From positions 1-64,000 of the forward strand of contig NZ_MDGK01000031.1 of assembly GCF_001870465.1 (NCBI RefSeq): a stretch of DNA of 64,000 nt. Direction: 5' to 3'. This stretch comes from Pseudomonas extremorientalis (lineage in GTDB: Bacteria; Pseudomonadota; Gammaproteobacteria; Pseudomonadales; Pseudomonadaceae). The notes beneath the pieces were generated by a model. That model searched no databases, had not been told where the DNA came from, and saw nothing but the letters and a program-made list of their open reading frames with translations. This document shows, one piece after another, positions 44,226-54,300 of the stretch (positions are counted from its first letter, which is position 1; the number at the start of each line of letters is the position of its first letter). The position numbers were made by a program, and so were the translations under genes.

Positions 44226-45335
44226 ATGACCCCGATTCAACGCAAGAAGCTGGTCGTTGCTCACTCCACGCGTGATGGCGCGCCGCTGCATGAGGTCGAA
44301 ACCAATCGTGCCTTGGCACGCTGGCTGGCGCAGATCCTCGGGCTGAAGTTCGGTGGAAGCTATGACGCTGATCTGCACGCGGGGAGGGCGTTATACCTGC
44401 TGCCCACACAAACCCTGGTCGGTCCCGGCCAGGCGCGGGCACTGAATATCCAAGGTCCGGAGGATTTGTGGGGCGGTTATGTCGACCACGACTTCATCTG
44501 CACCAAGGCGATCAGTCATGGCTTGCTCAGCCCTGAAGCCAAAGCGCCCGAAGGGTGGTCGGGGTTGTTTGGCGAACGTGTGCGAAAAGTCGTGCTGGAG
44601 GGCTTGAGCGTCTTTGCGCTGGAAGACGCGCGACCCGCCGCTGCACGCTTGCTGTCCAGCGGCCCCATTCGCCTGAAACCCGTGCACGCCTGCGCGGGCC
44701 GAGGCCAGGAAGTTATCCACAGTCTGGATGAATTCGAAGCGGTGCTGACGCGACCGGATGCCGCACAACTCTTCAACCTAGGCGTGGTGCTGGAGCAAGA
44801 CCTGCACAACGTGGTCACCCACAGTGTCGGCCAGAGTTTTATCGGCGATCACGTGTTCAGCTACTGCGGCGAGCAATACCTGACGAAAGATGGACAGGGC
44901 GAAGAGGTCTACGGCGGCTCCAACCTGTTGGTGGTGCCCGGTTACTACGACGACCTGCTGCAACTCGAATTACCCGACGACGTTCGCGAGGCCATCGAGC
45001 AAGCCCAAGTCTTCGACGCGGCCGCCGATGAAGCCTATCCCGGCTTCTACGCATCACGGCGCAATTACGACATCGCCCAGGGTCTCGACAATAACGGCCA
45101 GCGTCGCAGCGGCGTGCTCGAACAATCCTGGCGCATGGGCGGGGCCAGCAGTGCCGAAGTCGCGGCCCTGCAAAGCTTTATCAACAATCCCGGCCTGCGT
45201 GCGATCCATGTGTCCTCCGTGGAAACCTATGTGGATCGACCCTTGCCGGCTGATGCCATCGAGGTGTATCGCGGCCCGGCGGAAAACAGCGAGTTCCTTC
45301 TCAAGTACGTGACGGTTGAATCTTATGACGGCTAG
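44226..45335 (+). CDS. DUF3182 family protein (ATP-grasp-like)
   Basis: The 369-residue product belongs to an uncharacterised family (DUF3182). The stretch GPIRLKPVHACAGRGQEVIHSL (about 152-173) and later VVLEQDL recall the lysine/glycine-rich and acidic elements of ATP-grasp enzymes, so a ligase-type activity is possible but unproven. AAGGGGG precedes the ATG. The 3' end overlaps the next gene, an alpha/beta hydrolase, by 11 bases, so the two likely work together. No signal peptide or membrane segment. Confidence 0.75.
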   Translation: MTPIQRKKLVVAHSTRDGAPLHEVETNRALARWLAQILGLKFGGSYDADLHAGRALYLLPTQTLVGPGQARALNIQGPEDLWGGYVDHDFICTKAISHGLLSPEAKAPEGWSGLFGERVRKVVLEGLSVFALEDARPAAARLLSSGPIRLKPVHACAGRGQEVIHSLDEFEAVLTRPDAAQLFNLGVVLEQDLHNVVTHSVGQSFIGDHVFSYCGEQYLTKDGQGEEVYGGSNLLVVPGYYDDLLQLELPDDVREAIEQAQVFDAAADEAYPGFYASRRNYDIAQGLDNNGQRRSGVLEQSWRMGGASSAEVAALQSFINNPGLRAIHVSSVETYVDRPLPADAIEVYRGPAENSEFLLKYVTVESYDG

Positions 45336-46080
45336 AAGCGAAAGCATTGCGATCGATATCGACGACGAACAGATGAGCGGCACCTTCCTGAGCCCCAAAT
45401 CCAAAGTGCCTGGCGTGTTGTTTGTGCACGGTTGGGGTGGCAGCCAGGAGCGAGACCTTGAGCGCGCCAAAGGCATCGCCGGCTTGGGATGTGTATGCCT
45501 GACCTTCGACCTGCGCGGGCACGCTGGCACGGGTATTCCTTTGTCCCGCGTCACCCGCGAAGACAATCTGCGCGACCTGCTGGCGGCCTATGACCGGCTG
45601 CTGGCTCACCCGGCCATCGACACCTCGGCGGTGGCGGTAGTGGGCACCAGTTACGGCGGCTACCTCGCGGCGATCCTCACCTCGCTGCGCCCGGTACGCT
45701 GGCTGGCGCTGCGCGTGCCGGCGCTGTACCGCGACCAGGAATGGCTCAAGCCCAAGCGTGACTTGGATAAGGCCGACCTGATGGATTACCGCAGCACCTT
45801 GGTCCACGCCGAAACCAATCGCGCCTTGCATGCGTGTTCGGCATTTACCGGGGATGTATTGATCGTCGAATCGGAAGCCGATGACCACGTGCCCCACGCG
45901 ACCATCATGAGCTACCGTGCGGCGTGCCAGCAGACCCATTCCCTGACCCATCGCATCATCGATGGCGCCGACCATTCCCTCAGCGATCCGGTGTCCCAAC
46001 AGGCGTACACCTCAATCCTGGTGGATTGGATCACCGAGATGGTGGTGGGCGAACGGTTGAGCATCATCCAGTCCCAGTAA
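45325..46080 (+). CDS. Alpha/beta hydrolase paired with DUF3182
   Basis: A 251-residue cytosolic hydrolase. The oxyanion loop VHGWGGSQ (34-41), nucleophile Ser109 in GTSYGG, acid Asp186/187 in SEADDHVP and His217 in GADHSLS complete the triad. It resembles dienelactone-hydrolase or acyl-peptidase-like enzymes; the substrate is unknown. The ATG at 45325 is within the DUF3182 gene; a TTG at 45316 is an alternative. Only 4 bases separate its stop from that of the convergent ybhN gene. Confidence 0.82.
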   Translation: MTARSESIAIDIDDEQMSGTFLSPKSKVPGVLFVHGWGGSQERDLERAKGIAGLGCVCLTFDLRGHAGTGIPLSRVTREDNLRDLLAAYDRLLAHPAIDTSAVAVVGTSYGGYLAAILTSLRPVRWLALRVPALYRDQEWLKPKRDLDKADLMDYRSTLVHAETNRALHACSAFTGDVLIVESEADDHVPHATIMSYRAACQQTHSLTHRIIDGADHSLSDPVSQQAYTSILVDWITEMVVGERLSIIQSQ

Positions 46081-46084
46081 GGGT

Positions 46085-47032
46085 TCAGGCGGGTGTTTTC
46101 TTCACCCGCAACGCCTTGGCCTTGGCCTCCACACCGAGGTACATCACCAGCGCGATCAGCAGCGGCAAGATGAAGTAAATCGCCCGATACGCGATCAATC
46201 CGGCGAGCAGACTGCCCCGCGACGCCTCATGCTGCAGCAGTGCAATAAACACCGCCTCCAGCACGCCCAGCCCGGCGGGAATATGGGTGAGCACCCCGGC
46301 AATCGCGCTGATCAGCAACACGCCCAACACCAGTGGATAGTCCAGCTTGGCCGGCAGCAGGGTGAAAATCACCGCCGCCATCAGCGACCAGTTCAACGCG
46401 CCGAGCAGCAACTGCAGGCACGCCATGCGCACCGACGGCAGGTTGATTTCCATGCCGCGAATCGTCCACGCGCGCTTCTTCGAAAACTGGCAGGCCACCA
46501 GATAGCCGAGGCTGGCCAGTACCAACAACGCGCCAATGCCCTGCAATGCCGTGGTGCTGACCTTCCACCCCGGCGGCATGGTCACCAGGCCGCTGCTGAA
46601 CACCACCCCGGCAATCGCCATGTAGCCAAACCAATTGGTGGCCAGGCTCAGGCCGAGAATTTTGGCGATATTGCCGGTGCTCACGCCCAGGCGCGAATAC
46701 AGGCGATAACGCATGGCGATGCCGCCCACCCACGCGCTCAGGTTGAGGTTGAAGGCGTAGCTGATGATGCCCACCGGCAGGATCTGCTTCCACACCAGGT
46801 TCTGGCGGATGTAGGTGCGGCCGATCAAGTCGAAGCTGGCGTATACCAGAAAGCTGCACAACGTCAGTGCGCCCGCGATCACCAGAGTGCGCACCTTGAA
46901 GTCACCCAGGGTCTGCAGCACTTCGCTCCAGTCGATACGCCGCGCCAGCAGAGTGAACAGCACGATCAGCACCAGGAAAAAGGCGATAGTCAGCGGTTTC
47001 TTCCAGCGTTTGAACCGGGATTCAGCGGTCAT
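46085..47032 (-). CDS. ybhN: YbhN-family inner-membrane protein (LPG synthase TM-like)
   Basis: The 315-residue protein has about eight hydrophobic segments and belongs to the flippase-like family related to the membrane half of lysylphosphatidylglycerol synthase (MprF). The conserved NLNLSAWVGGIAMRYRLYSRLGVS and AGVLTHIPAGLGVLEAVFIALLQ motifs are present. No aminoacyltransferase domain follows. It overlaps the upstream clsB gene by 11 bases, forming a ybhP-clsB-ybhN operon as in E. coli. Role unknown; lipid transport is a guess. Confidence 0.85.
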   Translation of the reverse strand: MTAESRFKRWKKPLTIAFFLVLIVLFTLLARRIDWSEVLQTLGDFKVRTLVIAGALTLCSFLVYASFDLIGRTYIRQNLVWKQILPVGIISYAFNLNLSAWVGGIAMRYRLYSRLGVSTGNIAKILGLSLATNWFGYMAIAGVVFSSGLVTMPPGWKVSTTALQGIGALLVLASLGYLVACQFSKKRAWTIRGMEINLPSVRMACLQLLLGALNWSLMAAVIFTLLPAKLDYPLVLGVLLISAIAGVLTHIPAGLGVLEAVFIALLQHEASRGSLLAGLIAYRAIYFILPLLIALVMYLGVEAKAKALRVKKTPA

Positions 47033-48284
47033 TGGCCTGGCTCTCGATGGGTTTCAATCGTGGCTTGTGCGCCGGCAGCCATCCCGTCAACGCTGGGAAG
47101 TGGCGCATCACATGAAATACCAGAAAGCCCACGGTCAATCGCCACAGCCACAAGCGTGGTTTGCGGTTTTCCGGCATGGTCTGGCAATGATTGTTGGCGA
47201 GTGTTTCCAGGCGTTCGTACAAGTGCTGGTTGAAGGCTCGGTCGCGTATCAACACGTTGGCTTCCAGGTTCAGCGACAGGCTCAACGGGTCCAGGTTGCT
47301 CGACCCCACGGTGCTCCATTCGTCATCCACCAACGCGACTTTGCCGTGCAGGGGGCGCTGGCAATACTCGTGGATCACCACCCCGTCCTTGAGCAGATAG
47401 TCGTAGAGCATCCGCGCCGCCAACTTGGCCAGCAGCACATCGGGCTGGCCCTGCATGATCAATTGCACCCTCACGCCACGGCGCGCGGCGTTGCGGATTT
47501 CCCGCAGCAAGCGGTAGCCGGGGAAGAAATAGGCGTTGGCAATCACCGCACGTTTTTGCGCCTTGCTCAGTGCGTGGATGTACGCCTCTTCAATATCATC
47601 GCGATGTTGCACGTTGTCGCGGTAAATCAGCCGCACCAGGCCATCGCCCTGGTCGGTGGACCACAACGAAGGCCGCTGCTGGCGCCGCCGCCAGCCACGT
47701 CGCGCGCGGACTTGGCGACCACTTTGCGCCAGGGCAAAATGATGCAGGTCCGCCACCGCCGGGCCCACCACCCGCACTGCATAATCCTGCTTGGCTTCTG
47801 GACCGAAATCTCCCAAATGATCGGCGGAGAAATTGATCCCGCCAATAAACGCCACCTGCGCATCCACCACCACAATCTTGCGGTGCAGGCGACGAAACCA
47901 GTTGGTGCGAAAGCCTAGTGTCTTGGACGCCGGGTCAAACATCTGCACCGTCACCCCGGCGTCCGCCAGCTCACCGAGAAACGAGGGCGTCAGCTCGCCG
48001 CAACCAAAACCGTCCAGGCTTGCCACCACTTTCACTCCACGCTGCGCGGCCTCGATCAGGATGCCGTGCAGCTCATGACCCACCTTGTCTTCGAAGAGAA
48101 TGAAGGTCTCCAGCAGAATCTCACGCTGCGCCGCGCGCAGGGCTTCGAACACCTTGGGAAAATACGCCTCGCCATTTTCCAGCAACTCGATCTGGTTGCC
48201 ACTCTGCCAGCCATAATCCAGGTCGCGGGCCTTGGTTTCGTCCGGCGGCTGGTCGGTGGAGATATGTTCCACGGCCACGTTCAT
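47022..48284 (-). CDS. clsB: Cardiolipin synthase B
   Basis: ClsB is a phospholipase D-type enzyme that makes cardiolipin or phosphatidylglycerol. The 420-residue product has two HKD motifs: HRKIVVVDAQVAFIGGIN and HGKVALVDDEWSTVGSSNLDP. The ATG at 48284 gives MNVAVEHISTDQPPDE and overlaps the ybhP stop by 4 bases (ATGA); an upstream in-frame start is not needed. A C-terminal hydrophobic stretch (LWLWRLTVGFLVFHVM) may anchor it to the membrane. Confidence 0.92.
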   Translation of the reverse strand: MNVAVEHISTDQPPDETKARDLDYGWQSGNQIELLENGEAYFPKVFEALRAAQREILLETFILFEDKVGHELHGILIEAAQRGVKVVASLDGFGCGELTPSFLGELADAGVTVQMFDPASKTLGFRTNWFRRLHRKIVVVDAQVAFIGGINFSADHLGDFGPEAKQDYAVRVVGPAVADLHHFALAQSGRQVRARRGWRRRQQRPSLWSTDQGDGLVRLIYRDNVQHRDDIEEAYIHALSKAQKRAVIANAYFFPGYRLLREIRNAARRGVRVQLIMQGQPDVLLAKLAARMLYDYLLKDGVVIHEYCQRPLHGKVALVDDEWSTVGSSNLDPLSLSLNLEANVLIRDRAFNQHLYERLETLANNHCQTMPENRKPRLWLWRLTVGFLVFHVMRHFPALTGWLPAHKPRLKPIESQANDR

Positions 48285-49060
48285 AGCTCGATCTCCACCG
48301 ATAGCGGCACATGGTCGGAGAGGTGGGACCATGGCCGCGTCGTCAGCACCCTGGGGTTATGCACCTTCAGGTTGCGTACATAAATCCGGTCCAGCGGCAG
48401 CAACGGCAAACGCGCCGGGAAGGTGCGCGCGGGTTTGCCCATGGACTCGATAAACACTTCCTTCAAACCCGCCTTGCTCAGGTCGGCCTTCTGGCGCCAA
48501 TCGTTGAAATCACCGGCCACCACTAACGGTGCATCGGCCGGGATTTCGCTGATGCGCTGCTCGATCAAGCGTAATTGCTGCTGGCGGTGCACTTCACGCA
48601 AACCCAGGTGGATGCAGATCGCATGGATCTCCTGGCCGGTGCCCGGCAAGCGCAGCACGCAATGCAGCAGGCCCCTGTTTTCATGGCCGCTTTGGGAGAT
48701 ATCGAGATTGTCGTAACGCACAATCTGGAACTTCGACAGCAATGCATTACCGTGGTCGCCATGGGGATAGACCGCGTTACGACCGTAGGCGAATTGCGGC
48801 CAGATACTGTCGGCGAGGAACTCGTACTGCGGCATGTTCGGCCAGTCACTGAAGCGCTGGGGGTGGCGCTCGTGGGTGCCGTGGATTTCCTGCAGGAACA
48901 CCATGTCGGCGCCCACGCTGCGCACGGCTTCACGCAATTCGGGCAGGATGAAGCGTCGATTCAGTGCGGTGAAGCCCTTGTGGATATTGACCGTCAACAC
49001 CGTGAAGCGAGTGATGGCGACGCTGGGGGTGATGGGCACCCAGTCGGGAATCGCAGCCAT
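48281..49060 (-). CDS. ybhP: YbhP-like endonuclease/exonuclease/phosphatase family protein
   Basis: The 259-residue protein has the metal-dependent EEP fold: TVNIHKG near the start, FLQEIHG (metal Glu), the central GxxNRGLLH region, VVAGDFNDW (catalytic Asp/Asn) and WSHLSDHVPL at the end (Asp-His pair). Relatives include DNase I, sphingomyelinase and phosphatases. First gene of the ybhP-clsB-ybhN operon, so a lipid-related phosphodiesterase role is plausible, not shown. Confidence 0.88.
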   Translation of the reverse strand: MAAIPDWVPITPSVAITRFTVLTVNIHKGFTALNRRFILPELREAVRSVGADMVFLQEIHGTHERHPQRFSDWPNMPQYEFLADSIWPQFAYGRNAVYPHGDHGNALLSKFQIVRYDNLDISQSGHENRGLLHCVLRLPGTGQEIHAICIHLGLREVHRQQQLRLIEQRISEIPADAPLVVAGDFNDWRQKADLSKAGLKEVFIESMGKPARTFPARLPLLPLDRIYVRNLKVHNPRVLTTRPWSHLSDHVPLSVEIEL

Positions 49061-49118
49061 AGTTGCTCCTGTGAAAAAGTGGTGGGGCCTGGCCCTCGTT
49101 TATGGCTGACTGTGATTT

Positions 49119-49147
49119 TTGACGGAAAGTTTCCAGCGTCCTACAGA
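49119..49147 (+). promoter_or_regulatory. Candidate promoter of the MscS-family gene
   Basis: TTGACG (49119-49124) and TACAGA (49142-49147) are 17 bases apart, about 85 bases before the gene start, in the divergent ybhP gap. Confidence 0.4.
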
Positions 49148-49231
49148 CGGCATAAAGATGCCGTTGAAGGGGAACGATCAACGCGCAAACCCGTCAGTTC
49201 CTTACAGACCCTTCTGAAGGAGCTCGGTGTT

Positions 49232-51337
49232 TTGCTGAATCTCAAGACTGCATTACTGCTCGGCGCGCTGCTGTTTTGCGGCAGCGGTGCGCTGCAAGCG
49301 GCGGCCACCGCGCCGGAACCTGAAGCGCCGGCCAAGCCGGAGTTGCTGGTGGAAGGCGGCCTTCTCGGTGCGATCAGTTCCAGCATTGATGATGTGCAGC
49401 AAAAACTGGACCTCAACCAGAACTTCATTGACGAATGGCGCCTGCGGGCCGACCGGGCTGCCAACGAAGTCGGTCGCCTGGTCAACCAGACCGCTGAGCG
49501 TTCGCCGTGGAGCGTGGCCGGGGACTTCCTGTTGCTGTCCGGTGTGTGGATCGGCGCCTTTACGCTGCTGACGTTACTGGGGCGCGTGATAGTGAGACGA
49601 CTGGGGCAACGCAGGTTTTTCGAACGGCGCAAACGCCTCCTTGCGGTGCTGGGCTATGTGGTGCCTTACACGATCCCGGCGCTGATATGCCTGCCCCTGA
49701 CCTTGTATGTCAGCCATTTCCTGCCCACCTCCGTGGGGCGGGCGCTGGCGCTGTGTTTTGCCTATGCCACCAGCAGTGGCATCTTCTCCACGTCAATGCT
49801 GCTGTGTGTGATCGTCATGTTCAATGTCGGCCACAAGCGCCCGGCGGTGCAGATCATTCGCGGCTACTGCCCCAAGCCGCTGTTCCTCATCGGCTTTCTC
49901 GCCGCCCTCAGCGACGCCTTGACCAGTCCGCAGATCGCACGCCAACTGGGCGGCAATATCACCAGCAGCATTGCGGTATTCACCGGCCTGCTTGCGACAG
50001 TAATCTTTGGCGTATTAGTGGTTCGCCTGCGCCGTCCGGTCGCCCACCTGATCCGCAACCGGCCGTTGGCGCAGCGCTTGAAACATCCGGCGCTCCAGCA
50101 ATCTCTGCGGGTGTTTTCCGGGTTGTGGTACTGGCCGATCCTGTTGATGGTACTGGTCTCGGCAATCAACTTGATCGGTGCCGGCGACGATAATCAGAAG
50201 GCCCTGCGTTGCGCGTTGTTCACCACGATCCTGCTGATCGGCACGGTATTCCTCAGCACCGTGTTGCAACACCTGTTCAAATCCCGCAGCCAGGTGGCGA
50301 TCCAGCGCAGCAGCGCCTACAAGGAACGTTTTCTCAGCCTGTTGCACGCGATCCTGCGCATCGCCATGGCCATTGCTTTTATTGAAATCCTCGGGCGGAT
50401 CTGGGGCGTGTCGCTGTTCGAGTTCGCCCAACGCAACTCGGTGGGCCGCGCGATCAGCGATTCGCTGAGCAGCATCGGCCTGATCCTGCTGATGACCTGG
50501 CTGTTCTGGGTGGTACTCGACACGGCGATCCAGGAAGCCTTGAAACCACCGGTCAACAAGCGCTCCGGTCGCCAACCGAGCACGCGGGTGAAAACCATCC
50601 TGCCGCTGCTGCGCAATGCGGTGAAGATCGTCCTGGTGGTGATCTGCGCGATCACCACCATGGCCAACCTCGGGATCAACGTAGCGCCGCTGCTGGCCGG
50701 TGCCGGGGTGGTCGGCCTGGCCATTGGTTTTGGTTCGCAACAACTGGTGCAGGATGTGATCACCGGCCTGTTCATCATTATCGAAGACACGCTGTCCATC
50801 GGCGACTGGGTGGTGCTCGACTCCGGTCACGCCGGCACTGTCGAAGGCCTGACCATCCGTACCCTGCGCCTGCGCGACGGCAAGGGCTTTGTGCATTCGG
50901 TGCCGTTCGGGCAGATCAAGGCGGTCACCAACCAGTCGCGGCAATTTGCCTATGCGTTCTTCTCGGTACAGTTCACCTATGACACGGATGTGGACAAGGC
51001 GGTGGAACTGATCCGCGAGGCGGGGCAGTCGATCCGCGATGACGTGTTCCTCAAGTACAACCTGCAAGGCCCGCTGGAGGTGTTTGGCGTGGACAAGATG
51101 GACCTCAACGGCGTGGTGCTCACGGCACAGTTCCGCACGGTGTCGGGTGGGCAATATGCAGTGAGCCGCGCGTTCAACCAGCGCCTGAAAAAGCTTGTGG
51201 ATAACTGTGACGAGGTGCATTTCGCGCAGACTTATCCACAGCAGGTGTTGCTGCCCAAACGTACGCCGCAGGTGGATGAGCCGGATGAAGACGTGCCCGC
51301 TTCGGTGGTGCTGACCGAGCAACCGCGAACGCAGTGA
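49232..51337 (+). CDS. Large MscS-family mechanosensitive channel
   Basis: The 701-residue protein has a signal-like N-terminus (MLNLKTALLLGALLFCGSGALQ... from the TTG at 49232, behind AAGGAG), a short periplasmic segment, about ten membrane helices, and the MscS core at about 440-640: the pore helix GAGVVGLAIGFGSQQLVQDVITGLFII, the beta domain IEDTLSIGDWVVLDSGHAGTVEGLTIRTLRLRD and the C-terminal alpha/beta cage. Such channels release solutes on hypo-osmotic shock. An open frame extends upstream but is antisense to ybhP and rejected. Confidence 0.88.
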   Translation: MLNLKTALLLGALLFCGSGALQAAATAPEPEAPAKPELLVEGGLLGAISSSIDDVQQKLDLNQNFIDEWRLRADRAANEVGRLVNQTAERSPWSVAGDFLLLSGVWIGAFTLLTLLGRVIVRRLGQRRFFERRKRLLAVLGYVVPYTIPALICLPLTLYVSHFLPTSVGRALALCFAYATSSGIFSTSMLLCVIVMFNVGHKRPAVQIIRGYCPKPLFLIGFLAALSDALTSPQIARQLGGNITSSIAVFTGLLATVIFGVLVVRLRRPVAHLIRNRPLAQRLKHPALQQSLRVFSGLWYWPILLMVLVSAINLIGAGDDNQKALRCALFTTILLIGTVFLSTVLQHLFKSRSQVAIQRSSAYKERFLSLLHAILRIAMAIAFIEILGRIWGVSLFEFAQRNSVGRAISDSLSSIGLILLMTWLFWVVLDTAIQEALKPPVNKRSGRQPSTRVKTILPLLRNAVKIVLVVICAITTMANLGINVAPLLAGAGVVGLAIGFGSQQLVQDVITGLFIIIEDTLSIGDWVVLDSGHAGTVEGLTIRTLRLRDGKGFVHSVPFGQIKAVTNQSRQFAYAFFSVQFTYDTDVDKAVELIREAGQSIRDDVFLKYNLQGPLEVFGVDKMDLNGVVLTAQFRTVSGGQYAVSRAFNQRLKKLVDNCDEVHFAQTYPQQVLLPKRTPQVDEPDEDVPASVVLTEQPRTQ

Positions 51338-51341
51338 CCCA

Positions 51342-51387
51342 TGTGGTAAGCGGGCTTGGCCAACGCGGAACAAGCCTGCTCACCACA
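51342..51387. repeat. REP-type inverted repeat between convergent genes
   Basis: Two 17-base arms (from TGTGGTAAGCGGGCTTG at 51342 and ending in GCTCACCACA at 51387) are complementary with two mismatches around a 12-base spacer. Sequence style matches extragenic palindromes scattered in fluorescent pseudomonads. It lies between the MscS-family gene and lhr, where it may end transcription on both sides. Confidence 0.75.
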
Positions 51388-51393
51388 AAAGGT

Positions 51394-54300
51394 TCATCGT
51401 TTGATCAGTTTTTCTTGCAGCAGCGTGGTCTCGGGTGGACTCAGTTCCAGCAACATTTGTTGCGTGCCGCCGACCATTACCGCCGCCGGCAACCCATCCC
51501 GGTACACAATCCGATTACCGCTCACTGCCGGCACCTTGTTGCCGGGCAACAGTGTACCGACCAGGTTCAGCGGATCGGCCCCACACACTGCGATCAAACT
51601 CCCGTCATGGGGCCGCCGCCGTACTTCACGCAGCAACGGGATCGCCTCCGGCAGCGCAAACTGCTCACCTGCCAAACCACTGACAAACCGCCCGCCGCGA
51701 ATTTCCCCGCGTGCTTCCAGCCGGTGAAACGTGCGCAGCAGCTCGCGCCAACTCGGCAGCCAATCTGCCTCACGCTCCAGCAAGCGCCAGAACACCACGC
51801 CATAGCGGCGCAGCAGGGTCATGGCGACATGCTCAAGTGCCTCGGCTGAATGGGGCCCGGCAGCCGTTGATGAACGTCGCACCAAGGCCCAGCGCCCGGC
51901 ATCGTCCATGCCGCCGACAAACGCGCCGCGCCCGCGTCGGCTGCTGCGCGCCTGGCGTTTGCTGGCGGGGGTGGTCAGGGCGCGCAGGCCGGCGAAGCTG
52001 TCGGCGTTCACCAGCCCTGCGCCGACCAACTCCTGCAACGTGGTTTCCAGCTCGCTGCGCAACAGATGGGCTTCGTGGGACAGCTCATCAAAAAACAGCG
52101 CGCCGTGATCACACAGGGCCTGATGCACTTTCTGCGCCTTGGGCGACAGGGTGGTGACATCGGTAACTTCGGTCAATCCGCTCCATAACCCTACTTGGCT
52201 ACGGGGCAGCAACACCACCGGCGTGCTGCGCAAGGCCATGGCGCTGGCCTTGTTGCTCAAGCGCAGCCACACCAGTTTGCCGCTGCGGCAGAGTTCGTCG
52301 AGCCATGTGGATGAATAATCCTTGAGGCGTGCGCTGAGCAGGTCGTTGTCCCAGGCGGACGTGGCGGCGGCATAGCCTTCAAACTGCCCGACGATTTGCG
52401 GCAGCATCGCGCTGCCCTGGCCACGGGTGCCGCCGGACAGGTGCTGCCAGTCGAACAGAAAACGCATGAAATCCTGTAACGCCACCGGTTCGATTTCCCG
52501 GCGCAGGCGCTTGACCGTGTAGCGATGAATGCGCGCCAGCAGGTGGCGTTCGCACCACTGCTCTTGTGTGGCCTCGGGGCTGAAATAGCCGCGTAACACG
52601 TAGCCTTCCTGTTCCAGGCGGGCCAGTGCTTGAGTGACCTGCGTGACCGACAACGCCAGGGGCGCGGCGATCTCGATCAGGCTCACCGGGCCGAACCCAC
52701 CGAGGCGCGCGCGCAACACTTCCGTCACGGCATCCTTGTAGGTCCACGACTCATCGAAGCCGGGCAGCAACGGCAAGTTGCTCGGATAGATCGCCTGCAG
52801 GCAACCCAGGCGCTCAACGGCGACCCACAGGTTGGTGTGTAAGTGAGTGTACAGCTGATAGGCGCGGCCAGACTTGGCCAGGGCGTGCAGCCATTGCGCC
52901 CATTGCGGCGTGACTTCGTTGCCGGCGATACACGCCAGGCTCATCAGCGCCTCATGCATTTCATCCGGCCCGTTGGGCGCCGGCCAGGCTTCTTCGCGCA
53001 CGGCGGCGATGGCATCGGCGTCCAGCGCACCGAGGTCGTCGGTGCTTTGCGGGTCGCTCCAGCGTCGTGTGAGCACGGCCTGGGTGCGGCGTTCCTCCAG
53101 CGGCGCATCGTCGAGAAAAGTGTACGGACGGGCGCTGAGAATCTCCGCCGCCATGGGCGAGGGTGCCGACAGGTCGCGGCTGATCAGGCGCACGTCGCCG
53201 CGCTCCATGCGCCGCAGCAGGGCCAGCCAGGCGTCGCAGTCCATGGCTTCATGCAGGCAGTCGTCGAGGGTTTGTTCCACTAACGGGTGCTCGGGCACGT
53301 CGCGCTCACCGGCGAGGTTTTCCAGGCAGGCAATCTGGTCCGGGAACACGCTGGCGATCAGGTCTTCGCTTTTCATGCGCTGGATCTGCGGCGCGACCTT
53401 GCGCCCACCGGCATAACGCGGCAACGCCAAGGCCACACCGGCATTCCAGCGCCAGCGCACGCCGAACAGCGGCGCATCCAGCACGGCCTGGATCAGGATA
53501 TGTTCGGCGCTTTGGCTGTTGAGGTAGCGCCACACCTCATCCAGCTCGAAGCTGTGGCTGGTGGACAGCGACAGCACGATCGCATTTTCGCTGGCCGCCG
53601 CCTGCAACTCGAAGTTGAACGTGCGGCAAAACCGCTTGCGCAGGGCCAGGCCCCAGGCACGGTTGACGCGGCTGCCGAACGGCGTGTGGATGATCAATTG
53701 GGTGCCACCGGACGCGTCGAAAAACCGCTCCATGATCAGCGTGTCCTGGGACGGCAATGCACTCAGGGCCAGGCGTGCGCGGGCGAGGTAGTCGAGGAGC
53801 TGTTCGGCGCTGGCGCGGTTCAGGCCGAGTTCGCCGGTCAGCCAGGCCTGTGCGGCTTGCAGGTCGCCGGGTGTGGCGCCGAGCAGCGTGTCCAGTTGAC
53901 CTTGCAAACGCGCCACCGCCGCCGACAGCTCGTGACTGCGCCCAGGCGCTTCGCCTAGCCAGAAGGGGATGGTCGGCGGTTGGCCATGGGCGTCCTCGAC
54001 CCGCACTTTGCCGGCTTCGACCCGCAAGATCCGATAGGAGGAATTGCCAAGCTGGAAGATATCCCCGGCGATGCTTTCCACCGCGAAGTCTTCGTTGACG
54101 CTGCCGATGTTCAGGCTCTGGGGTTCGAGCAACACGCTGTAGTCGGCGTTGTCGGGGATGGTGCCGCCGCTGGTCACGGCGGTCAGCTTGGCGCCGCGCC
54201 GACCACGCAAGGTGCGGGTCAGGGCGTCGCGGTGCAGGTAGGCGCTGCGCATGCCCTGGCGACCGTTGTAGCCGTCGCAGAGCATCTGCAACAGTGCCTG

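Noticed and set aside
48575..49231. N-terminal extension of the MscS-family gene
   Set aside because: Antisense to ybhP; the TTG at 49232 has a good ribosome-binding site and begins a signal-like peptide.
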